DNA from: Omnitrophica bacterium GWA2_52_8
Lineage (GTDB): Bacteria > Omnitrophota > Omnitrophia > Omnitrophales > Aquincolibacteriaceae
Direction of reading: 5' to 3'
Assembly: GCA_001804025.1 (NCBI GenBank)
Contig: MHFC01000087.1
Span: 1 to 8,263 of the forward strand
DNA length: 8,263 nt
In this document: piece by piece, positions 1-5,452 of the stretch
Layout of the letters: every line of letters starts with the position of its first letter
Numbering within the stretch: position 1 is the first letter of the stretch
Notes under the pieces: model-generated
What the model saw: the letters and a program-made list of their open reading frames with translations, nothing else
Databases searched by the model: none
Told to the model about the DNA's origin: nothing
Program-made: the position numbers and the translations under genes

Positions 1-713
1 ACCGGATTGTGCTCTCCATGTACCGGGCAAGGTCCCTTGATGAAAAAGACGCTCCCGAACTTTTCGGCATCGTGCGCGAACTGGCGGCCGAAGCCGGCAT
101 TCCCGTGCCGCGGCTCTATATTATTCCGAGTGCGGCGGCCAATGCGTTTGCGACGGGCCGCGACCCCCGGCATGCGGCCGTTGCCGTGACGCACGGGATC
201 GTGAAAATTTTGAACCGTGAGGAGTTGAAAGGCGTCCTGGCGCATGAGCTTGCGCATGTGGAGCACCGGGACATTTTAATTTCGTCCGTGGCGGCGACGC
301 TCGCCGGCGTGATCGGAATGCTGGCGTCCATGGCCCGCTGGTCGCTATATCTCGGAGGCGGCCGGCGCAATGACGAGCGCAGCGCCAATCCTCTGGCCCT
401 TCTCATGATGGCGATTCTGATGCCGATCGCCGCAAGTCTGATCCAGCTGGCGGTTTCGCGTTCGCGTGAATATGAAGCGGACCGCAGGGGGGCCCATGTT
501 TGCGGCAATCCGCTCTATTTGGCAAGCGCTTTGCGCAAGCTTGAAAGTGCCGCGAAGGAAATTCCGCTTAGGGACGCCGAACCCGCTACGGCACACTTGT
601 TTATTGTCTCACCCCTGCGCGGCATAGACTGGGCAAGGTTATTTATGACCCATCCGCCGCTTGAAGAAAGGATTGCCCGGCTGGAAGAGATGGCCCGGGG
701 AAAGGGCTTTTAA
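1..713 (+). CDS. htpX: HtpX-family M48 membrane zinc metalloprotease, 5'-truncated
   Basis: HtpX is an integral inner-membrane zinc endopeptidase that helps degrade misfolded membrane proteins. The reading frame is open to the left edge, with the first complete codon at 3. The GTG at 9 is probably internal, because family members of about 280-290 residues have two N-terminal membrane helices before this point, and these are missing here. Numbering from GTG 9, the catalytic HELAH lies at residues 79-83 (nt 243-257), and the third zinc ligand is probably Glu154 in SREYEAD. Two hydrophobic stretches follow the active site (about 92-115 and 128-149), as usual for HtpX. The NAFATGR motif (45-51) and the C-terminal [14 protein letters not shown] are strong family signatures. 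The C-terminus is complete, ending in TAA 711-713. I see no clear terminator before the ferredoxin promoter. The family call is very secure; the true start lies outside the window. Confidence 0.96.
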   Translation, partial: RIVLSMYRARSLDEKDAPELFGIVRELAAEAGIPVPRLYIIPSAAANAFATGRDPRHAAVAVTHGIVKILNREELKGVLAHELAHVEHRDILISSVAATLAGVIGMLASMARWSLYLGGGRRNDERSANPLALLMMAILMPIAASLIQLAVSRSREYEADRRGAHVCGNPLYLASALRKLESAAKEIPLRDAEPATAHLFIVSPLRGIDWARLFMTHPPLEERIARLEEMARGKGF

Positions 714-729
714 AAAGACGGGCGGATCG

Positions 730-758
730 TTGACGATGTCCCTAAATAAAGTTATACT
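730..758 (+). promoter_or_regulatory. sigma70-type promoter of the ferredoxin gene
   Basis: The -35 box TTGACG (730-735) and the -10 box TATACT (753-758) each match the consensus at 5 of 6 positions and are separated by exactly 17 nt. The expected transcription start near 765 gives a 5' leader of about 70 nt. That leader contains a possible weak hairpin (CCGAAA 764-769 with TTTCGG 787-792) and a strong Shine-Dalgarno sequence AGGAGG at 825-830. The promoter is predicted from sequence only. Confidence 0.72.
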
Positions 759-837
759 AAATGCCGAAAATTTTTGTAATTACCCCTTTCGGGCGTAACG
801 GATTTTATCCAAGCAGGCCATTTTAGGAGGATTAACC

Positions 838-1152
838 ATGTCTTATGTGATCAATGAGAAGTGCCTTGGAGAGCGATATGCATCCTGTGTTGCCGTATGT
901 CCCGTAGACTGTATTTATCCCGGTCAATATCAGAGCAAAGAATTCATGGTCATCGATCCGGATGTTTGTATTACCTGCGGCGCTTGCCTGCCGGAGTGTC
1001 CTATCGGTGCGATCGTAGAGTCGGAAGATTATTCACCGGATTGGGCCAAGATCAATAAAGAGCTTGCGCCCCAATGGAAGGACAGCCCGAAGGTCCCTGA
1101 GCGGCCGAAAGATGATCCCCCGAGAAATCCGAATAACAAGCTGGTGCAGTAA
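838..1152 (+). CDS. 7Fe/8Fe-type dicluster ferredoxin (FdxA-like)
   Basis: This is a 104-residue soluble low-potential electron carrier. Its cysteines follow the FdxA-like spacing: Cys9, Cys17, Cys21-Pro and Cys25 in the first half, and the classic CxxCxxCxxxCP (Cys44, 47, 50, 54) in the second. By analogy with Azotobacter FdI, Cys21/44/47/50 would hold a [4Fe-4S] cluster and Cys9/17/54 a [3Fe-4S] cluster. The position of the usual extra Cys three residues after the first is Glu12, so a second conventional [4Fe-4S] site looks unlikely. The tail after about residue 80 is Pro/Lys/Asp-rich. The ATG at 838 is fixed by AGGAGG at 825-830, 7 nt upstream. The gene has its own promoter and terminator and so is probably monocistronic. 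A plausible client is the IspH encoded downstream, but no partner is shown by the sequence itself. Confidence 0.93.
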   Translation: MSYVINEKCLGERYASCVAVCPVDCIYPGQYQSKEFMVIDPDVCITCGACLPECPIGAIVESEDYSPDWAKINKELAPQWKDSPKVPERPKDDPPRNPNNKLVQ

Positions 1153-1165
1153 GTTTTGATATTAC

Positions 1166-1213
1166 GATGCAAAGGCCGGGAAAGGGTATTCTGTTTCCGG
1201 CCTGCATCTTTTT
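1166..1213 (+). terminator. Rho-independent terminator after the ferredoxin gene
   Basis: GATGCA (1166-1171) pairs with TGCATC (1203-1208). Inside this, GGCCGG plus AAA (about 1174-1183, one bulged G) pairs with TTTCCGGCC (1194-1202), leaving a loop of about 10 nt. A run of five T (1209-1213) follows at once. It lies 13 nt after the ferredoxin stop and ends only 17 nt before the next start codon, so the downstream operon is either fed by read-through or has a promoter overlapping this element. Confidence 0.86.
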
Positions 1214-1230
1214 AAGGGCAGGTTCCTTCA

Positions 1231-1878
1231 ATGGCGGCTTCAGATCCAAAAAAAAACACCTCTTCCGGTGTTCTGACCGGTGCGAAAGACCCGCTTGAAT
1301 GTTTGCTCCGCGAATACATTGACAATTACCTTGCCCATAACCGCGCGGCCCACGTTGTCGCCAAAGGCCTTGCGGTCCTCGGTATCGGTTTCCGGCCTCT
1401 GGTGGACCACATTACCTTCCGTACCCTGGACATCGACAGGCGTGCCAAAGAATTTTTGGCCTGGGGTTATCAATACGATGCGAAACAAGGGATCGTGGAA
1501 TACGATTCCTGGTGGGCCAAGGTTTACCGCAAACCCGGCTATCCGGCGGTTTTTATCGATCAGGCCTTTGACGGAGAACGCGGCAAAAAATCCCTGATTC
1601 CCGAATGGGTCCGTGATTTCGGCGACAAGGTCATACATCATGCCGCGATCCTTGTGGATGATATCGAATCGGCCGTTTTTTTCCTCGAAAAGCAGGGGGT
1701 CCCGTTTTCCGGAACCATAACGGGAGAGAAAAATACCGACCTGCGCCAGACCTTTTCCGTCCCGGAAATGATAGACGGCAAGGCTTTCAGTGTTTTGAAA
1801 CTGGCGGAGCGCCACCGCGGTTATGAAGGCTTCTTGCCGCCGCAGGCAGACGGCCGGATGGAATCCTCGCGCCGCTGA
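1231..1878 (+). CDS. VOC-fold (glyoxalase/dioxygenase-like) protein, reaction unknown
   Basis: This 215-residue protein has two halves that look like betaalphabetabetabeta modules of the vicinal-oxygen-chelate superfamily. The first begins VDHITFRTLDI (His60) and the second HHAAILVDDIESAVFFLEKQG (His136/His137). The end of the second module, LAERHRGYEGFLPP (about 191-204), resembles the segment that closes the N-terminal domain of 4-hydroxyphenylpyruvate dioxygenases. His60, one of His136/137 and Glu193 are candidate metal ligands. Some of this also recalls the DUF1338/2-oxoadipate dioxygenase group. It is too short to be a full HPPD, so I do not assign a substrate. The ATG at 1231 has only a weak upstream GGCAGG. 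An A9 run (1248-1256) near the start encodes Lys-Lys-Asn. The gene heads a compact + strand set, ending 25 nt before ispH. The fold is fairly sure; the function is not known. Confidence 0.82.
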   Translation: MAASDPKKNTSSGVLTGAKDPLECLLREYIDNYLAHNRAAHVVAKGLAVLGIGFRPLVDHITFRTLDIDRRAKEFLAWGYQYDAKQGIVEYDSWWAKVYRKPGYPAVFIDQAFDGERGKKSLIPEWVRDFGDKVIHHAAILVDDIESAVFFLEKQGVPFSGTITGEKNTDLRQTFSVPEMIDGKAFSVLKLAERHRGYEGFLPPQADGRMESSRR

Positions 1879-1903
1879 TTTTATTCCGGAGTGAAAATTA
1901 ACG

Positions 1904-3115
1904 ATGACACCCACACCCGCAAATTCTGAAATTATCCGCAAAAGTTTCGGCCTGAAAGAACAGGTCAAGCCGCAGCTTGTGTCCAGCTATCACAGCCCGT
2001 TGATCGAGCGGATCAAGGCCAACGGATACCTTTTGTCCGCCGGGCGCCTCACGTTCCATCTTGCCGAAGAGTTCGGCTTTTGCTACGGCGTCGACCGTGC
2101 GATCGATTATGCTTATGAAACCAAGGCCAAGTTTCCGGACCGGCGCATTTTTCTGACCAATGAAATTATTCATAACCCGAAGGTCAATAAGAAGCTGCGC
2201 GAGATGGGCATTCAATTCCTCTCGGGACCGTATGGGGCAGACGTCCGCCCCGAGGACGTGCGCGGCGACGATGTTGTGATCATTCCAGCATTCGGGACCA
2301 CGCTCCGGGAGCTGGCCGAGTTTCAAAAAAAAGGGTGCGTGCTTGTCGATACGACATGCGGCTCCGTGATGAGCGTCTGGAAGCGCGTCGAGTCTTATAG
2401 CCGGGACGGGTTTACTTCCATCATTCACGGCAAGTACGCGCATGAGGAAACGCAGGCCACCTGTTCGCGTGCGGTGCAATACCCGCAAGGCCGTTATCTT
2501 GTTGTGCGGGACTTGGACCAGGCCCGCAAAGTTTGCGATTATATTCTGGGACGTTTATCTAAAAGTAAATTTGAAGAAACTTTTTGCCGGGCTGTTTCTA
2601 CCGGGTTTGACCCGGACCAGGACCTCGGAAAGATCGGCTGCGCAAATCAAACGACGATGCTTTCCAGCGAATCCATGGAAATTGCGAACCGGCTTCAGGC
2701 GGCCGTCCGTGAGCGTTACGGAGAAAGCGAGCTTCCGCGGCGTTTCCGGCATTTTGACACGATTTGTTCGGCGACGCAGGAACGCCAGGATGCCGTTAAC
2801 AAACTGGTGCGGCAGGGCATGGATTTAATGATGGTGGTCGGAGGATTTAATTCGAGCAACACGGGCCATCTGGCCGAAATCTCTTCGGAGTATTGCCCCG
2901 CCTATCATATTCATGACCCGGATTGCATCCTGTCCGGCAGCCGGATCCGCCACAAAAAAGCCTATCAGGACGATATCATCGAAACCGACAATTGGCTGCC
3001 GGAAGGCGCGGTGCACATCGGGATGACGGCAGGGGCTTCGACACCGAACCGTATGATTGAGGAAGTGATTTTTAAAATTCTGGAGGCCGCCGGAATTGAA
3101 TTTGTTCCGGCGTAA
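1904..3115 (+). CDS. ispH: 4-hydroxy-3-methylbut-2-enyl diphosphate reductase, long plant/cyanobacterial type
   Basis: IspH (LytB) performs the last step of the MEP pathway, the two-electron reduction of HMBPP to IPP and DMAPP, using a cysteine-bound [4Fe-4S] cluster in the cytoplasm. All three cluster cysteines are visible: Cys60 in EEFGFCYGV, Cys152 in VDTTCGSV and Cys288 in DTICSATQERQ. Substrate-site motifs are also present: NEIIHNP (86-92), IIHGKYAHEET (173-183), NQTTM (248-252), GGFNSSNTGHL (about 314-324) and a C-terminal GMTAGASTP. At 403 residues, with an N-terminal extension of about 45 residues and an insert after IHGKYAHEET, it matches the roughly 400-residue cyanobacterial/plant form rather than the roughly 315-residue E. 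coli form. The ATG at 1904 follows GGAG (1888-1891) at a rather long 12-nt spacing. It sits 25 nt after the VOC gene and 31 nt before the glutaredoxin gene, consistent with one transcript. Ferredoxin is the known electron donor for the long type. Confidence 0.97.
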   Translation: MTPTPANSEIIRKSFGLKEQVKPQLVSSYHSPLIERIKANGYLLSAGRLTFHLAEEFGFCYGVDRAIDYAYETKAKFPDRRIFLTNEIIHNPKVNKKLREMGIQFLSGPYGADVRPEDVRGDDVVIIPAFGTTLRELAEFQKKGCVLVDTTCGSVMSVWKRVESYSRDGFTSIIHGKYAHEETQATCSRAVQYPQGRYLVVRDLDQARKVCDYILGRLSKSKFEETFCRAVSTGFDPDQDLGKIGCANQTTMLSSESMEIANRLQAAVRERYGESELPRRFRHFDTICSATQERQDAVNKLVRQGMDLMMVVGGFNSSNTGHLAEISSEYCPAYHIHDPDCILSGSRIRHKKAYQDDIIETDNWLPEGAVHIGMTAGASTPNRMIEEVIFKILEAAGIEFVPA

Positions 3116-3146
3116 ACCGTGGTCCCTGAATCCGGAGATTTTCAGC

Positions 3147-3401
3147 ATGCCTAAAAAAGTGACGGTTTACAGCGCTCCGTATTGTCCCTATTGCGAGCGG
3201 ACAAAACAGCTTCTAAAAAGTAAGAATGTTGCATTTGTGGAAATTGATGTTTCCCGCGAACCCGAGAAACGCGAGAAAGTTCAAAACGAGACCGGCTGGA
3301 CAACGGTCCCGATGATTTTTATCGGCGATGAGTTTATCGGGGGCTATGACGATCTGGCGCAGCTGGAAGATTCCGGAAAATTGGATGCGAAGCTCTCGTA
3401 A
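3147..3401 (+). CDS. Dithiol glutaredoxin (CPYC), GrxC-like
   Basis: This is an 84-residue, single-domain thioredoxin-fold protein that reduces disulfides and glutathione mixed disulfides in the cytoplasm. The active site is CPYC at residues 13-16, directly after the first beta strand (KKVTVYSAPY). TVPMIFIGDEFIGGYDDL supplies the cis-proline of the TVP motif and the glutathione-binding GGYDD segment. I place the start at ATG 3147 (MPKKVTVYS) because it has GGAG at 3134-3137, 9 nt upstream, and gives the normal family length. The same frame is open further left from 3096, but that would add residues overlapping ispH that have no family counterpart. It lies 31 nt after ispH and 18 nt before the next gene. 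The function is secure; the physiological client is unknown. Confidence 0.93.
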   Translation: MPKKVTVYSAPYCPYCERTKQLLKSKNVAFVEIDVSREPEKREKVQNETGWTTVPMIFIGDEFIGGYDDLAQLEDSGKLDAKLS

Positions 3402-3419
3402 GGCCGTGAGAGGATAGGT

Positions 3420-3656
3420 GTGGACGAACTAAAACCCCGCGGGAAGTGGTATTACAAGAAAATCTCGGTGCTGATTGCGCTGGTGTCTTTCGGCCCCCTG
3501 GCATACCCGCTGCTTTGGAAAAGTCCCGATTTTAATTTTTTTTGGAAAATTTTTCTCACCGTTTTTTTTACCGCGCTGACCGTTTATCTGATCGTTGTCA
3601 GCTGGGAAATGTATTTCGCTTTGATCCGTATGATGACCGGCCAAACAGTGCGGTGA
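3420..3656 (+). CDS. Small two-helix membrane protein of unknown function
   Basis: This 78-residue protein starts with GTG at 3420, preceded by GAGAGG (3408-3413) at 6-nt spacing. It has a short basic, aromatic N-terminus (GKWYYKK, residues 8-14) and two hydrophobic segments (about 15-33 with a GPLAYPLLW end, and about 40-61), then a short tail. The layout suggests a helical hairpin in the inner membrane with both ends on the same side. From memory it resembles short hypothetical proteins beginning GKWYYK with a GPLALPLVW-like first helix, but no function is attached to them. T8 runs at 3536-3543 and 3562-3569 encode Phe-rich helix residues. As the last gene of the VOC-ispH-glutaredoxin set, it ends 2 nt from the converging transporter gene. 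A real gene is likely from the RBS, frame and spacing. Confidence 0.74.
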   Translation: MDELKPRGKWYYKKISVLIALVSFGPLAYPLLWKSPDFNFFWKIFLTVFFTALTVYLIVVSWEMYFALIRMMTGQTVR

Positions 3657-3658
3657 CC

Positions 3659-4900
3659 TCACGCTTGCCCGTATTTTCTTTTTAAGCCCCAGGCACACAG
3701 AAAAAGAACCAATCCGGCCGTTGCGGGAAACAGCAGGATCCCGAGCGCTTCCCGGAAACCCGCAGAGTCTGCCAGAATTCCGAAAAAAAGCGTGCTAAAA
3801 ACCGAAAGTTTGGCTGTCAGGACATAAAGGCCGAAATATTCTCCCAGATCGGCACCGTCACCGGCCAGTTCGATCAGGGCTTTCCGTCCCGCCGTCCATG
3901 TGCCCGCAATGGCGAAAGCTCCGCCGGTCATACTAAAAACCGCAAACAGCCGGAAGGCCGGGAGCAGGTGCAGTGCGGTGAGCGTTGCTGTCAGCATCAG
4001 CGCCGAAAGACAGGTAACCGGGAGTGCTCCCCAGCGGTCGGTCAGGGCCCCGCTCAGGAGTCCCATGAGAAATCCCGCAACATTGACGCCGGCCAGCAGA
4101 AGAATCAAAACATTTTTTTCGGGATGAAACACTTCACGGGCATAGACCATGAACCAAAAAATCAGGCTGTTGAGCGCGTCAACGGTAAGAAAATGGGCGC
4201 TCAGAAAAAGCAGCAGCACGGGCCGGCTCTTGAGTTCTGCGATTAGTTTAAAAACCTGAAGCCATGCCTCCTTCCAGAAGGACCATCGGAAGGTCTGCGG
4301 ATGGGGGACGCTGCGCTCGGGGACCCTGAAAAATAACGGCAGTGAAAAAATAAAAAAAAGAAATCCGGAAAACAGAAATACCGAAGAGGTCCCCCAATGT
4401 TTCTCTGCCCAATGGGTGAGCGGCAGGACCATGACCACGCCCAGGTAGCCCAGCCCGGTCCCAAGTCCGGAGGTGAACCCCTGCTTGCCGGGCGGGGCCG
4501 CCGTCGGCAGCAGCGTGTGATAAAAGACGAGCGATGCGTGGTAAAAAATACAGCCGCAAACAAATACCAGAATCAGATCACGCGGCCGCTTTAACACCGC
4601 AGCTGCCAGCATAAAAGCTATCGTAATCAGCGTGGTCCGGAAAAGGTATTGTTTGGTTTTTCCCGTATGGTCGCTCAAGGCCCCGAGGAAGGGAACGAGC
4701 AGGCCGGCGATGATCATGGCGGCCGTGCAGGCGGCGCCGTAAGCCCACCGGACACCCGTCATTTCCGTGATCATCAGGGGAAAATAGGCTGTCAAGAAAA
4801 CGGCAGAGAAGATAGTGTTTGCCAGGTCGTAGAGAGCCCAGCTTACAAGCCGGCCCTTAGGGGCGTCATGGAGGAAATTGTTTTGCGCGACAGGCGGCAT
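3659..4900 (-). CDS. MFS transporter, UMF1/Atg22-like family
   Basis: This 413-residue polytopic inner-membrane protein has about 12 hydrophobic segments in two halves. The N-terminal SWALYDLANTIFSAVF (residues 20-35) is the hallmark of the UMF1 (Atg22-like, PF11700-type) branch of the major facilitator superfamily. MFS motif A occurs after helix 2 (GALSDHTGKTK, 73-83) and again in the second half (SGALTDRWGA), showing the internal duplication. Yeast Atg22 exports amino acids from the vacuole, but substrates of bacterial members are mostly unknown, so I assign none. The ATG at 4900 is supported by AAGGA (complement of 4907-4911) at 6-nt spacing. It is transcribed alone, converges on the left operon and diverges from the pilin operon across a 592-nt gap. 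I found no convincing promoter for it. The family call is firm. Confidence 0.93.
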   Translation of the reverse strand: MPPVAQNNFLHDAPKGRLVSWALYDLANTIFSAVFLTAYFPLMITEMTGVRWAYGAACTAAMIIAGLLVPFLGALSDHTGKTKQYLFRTTLITIAFMLAAAVLKRPRDLILVFVCGCIFYHASLVFYHTLLPTAAPPGKQGFTSGLGTGLGYLGVVMVLPLTHWAEKHWGTSSVFLFSGFLFFIFSLPLFFRVPERSVPHPQTFRWSFWKEAWLQVFKLIAELKSRPVLLLFLSAHFLTVDALNSLIFWFMVYAREVFHPEKNVLILLLAGVNVAGFLMGLLSGALTDRWGALPVTCLSALMLTATLTALHLLPAFRLFAVFSMTGGAFAIAGTWTAGRKALIELAGDGADLGEYFGLYVLTAKLSVFSTLFFGILADSAGFREALGILLFPATAGLVLFLCAWGLKRKYGQA

Positions 4901-5056
4901 AGGGATTCCTTGATGAATTTATCCGGTTTTGTCTTGGCCAGCTTAGTATCGTCCAGACGGCAAGCGGCATTGATACCTGCCGGCAGCCGGGGATTCACAG
5001 CAGACGTTAAGTTCGGATCCGGAGGATTAACTGGACTCTTACTAAAGTGTTAACTC

Positions 5057-5068
5057 ATTGTAAACAAT
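5057..5068. promoter_or_regulatory. Short inverted repeat ATTGT-AA-ACAAT, possible operator
   Basis: A perfect 5-bp dyad with a 2-nt centre lies in an AT-rich stretch about 157 nt upstream of the transporter start. On the - strand it contains TTTACA, a fair -35 box, but there is no good -10 at the right distance. It could bind a regulator; a dyad this short can also arise by chance. Confidence 0.25.
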
Positions 5069-5148
5069 CACGATGAATACATAGTTAAGGCCTGAAGATT
5101 CAAAGCCAACATTCCTATCATTTGATACAAAACGCTAGTTCCTGAGGG

Positions 5149-5177
5149 TTGTTCTAACTTATAACCGGCTTTATAGT
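5149..5177 (+). promoter_or_regulatory. Candidate promoter for the structured RNA / pilin operon
   Basis: TTGTTC (5149-5154) and TATAGT (5172-5177) are spaced 17 nt apart. The -10 box is good (5 of 6) and the -35 box weak (3 of 6). The start would fall near 5184, just before the hairpin-rich segment, giving a leader of about 310 nt to the first pilin gene. I saw no sigma54 (GG/GC) promoter, which drives pilin genes in some bacteria. Confidence 0.38.
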
Positions 5178-5182
5178 TAGAA
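5152..5182. repeat. Inverted repeat overlapping the candidate promoter
   Basis: TTCTAACTTATAA (5152-5164) and TTATAGTTAGAA (5171-5182) are complementary over 12 bp with one bulged base and a 6-nt CCGGCT loop. The right arm contains the candidate -10 box TATAGT, so this may be an operator where a dimeric regulator would block the promoter. No T-tract follows on the + strand, so it is not an obvious terminator in that direction. Confidence 0.5.
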
Positions 5183-5196
5183 AAGAAGCGCAGGAG

Positions 5197-5452
5197 TTTC
5201 GCGGGCCGCTTGATCAATGGATTTGCAGGCTCGCCGGCAGAGGACTAACCCGCATTTCTCATCGCCAATGAGAAATGCCCTCGCGGAGGCTGTGGTGCAA
5301 ATGGGCTTTTTCATTTGTACTCCAGGGGTTGTCTTTTGCGCCCTGTTAAAACGCGGGCGCAAAACTTTGGATGCAACCCCATGCGTCCAAAGCGGTTTTC
5401 TTATCGATTCACCTAATCGATGAGACAACCGGACTAAAAGACGGCGGTGAAA
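5197..5452 (+). ncRNA. Candidate structured RNA (five tandem hairpins) upstream of the pilin operon
   Basis: Five strong hairpins lie in a row. A: GCATTTCTCAT 5252-5262 with 5268-5278, loop CGCCA. B: GTGCAAATG 5295-5303 with 5312-5320, extended by CTG/CAG. C: TTTTGCGCCC 5334-5343 with 5355-5364, perfect 10 bp. D: CTTTGGATGCA 5365-5375 with 5382-5392, one wobble. E: 5393-5409 with 5415-5431, 16 bp and one mismatch, loop CACCT. C, D and E abut without a spare base. TTTC + GCCGC (5197-5200, 5205-5209) can pair with GCGGT + GAAA (5444-5452) to close the array. GAGG 5240-5243 can pair with CCTC 5279-5282 below hairpin A. Wobbles in B, D, E and the closing stem are G-U only on the + strand. No terminator T-tract follows, so it may be the pilin leader or a processed RNA. 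I recognise no Rfam class; it lacks the features I know for GEMM, TPP, cobalamin, tmRNA or RNase P. Boundaries are approximate. Confidence 0.55.

Noticed and set aside
1248..1256. A9 tract near the start of the VOC gene as a phase-variation switch
   Set aside because: It encodes ordinary Lys-Lys-Asn in frame. Without evidence of length variation this is only a homopolymer.
1231..1878. Calling the VOC protein 4-hydroxyphenylpyruvate dioxygenase and linking it to quinone synthesis with IspH
   Set aside because: It is far shorter than HPPD and lacks most of its C-terminal domain. Only local motif similarity is seen.
2325..2335. A8-GGG run in ispH as a programmed frameshift site
   Set aside because: The ispH frame continues intact for the full expected length with all motifs in frame, and no meaningful alternative product follows.
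3096..3146. Longer glutaredoxin start overlapping the ispH end
   Set aside because: It would add 17 residues with no glutaredoxin counterpart. ATG 3147 has its own GGAG at a good distance and gives the normal length.
4901..5070. sigma70 promoter for the transporter on the - strand (TTTACA from 5064 to 5059)
   Set aside because: The -35 box is fair, but the best -10 at 17 nt (TAAGAG) matches only 3 of 6 positions, too weak to annotate.
5177..5428. Overlapping ORFs on both strands (5217-5423 + and 5177-5428 -) in the intergenic gap
   Set aside because: Neither has a convincing RBS or a recognisable domain, and both run straight through the tandem hairpins, whose inverted symmetry tends to keep both strands open. 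They are better explained as by-products of the RNA structure.
5252..5431. CRISPR array or integron attC cassette
   Set aside because: The hairpins differ in sequence from one another, so there are no regular repeats and spacers. No integrase, Cas gene or attC core site is present.
5197..5452. tmRNA or RNase P RNA
   Set aside because: There is no tRNA-like CCA end or tag-peptide frame, and none of the RNase P conserved core segments are seen.
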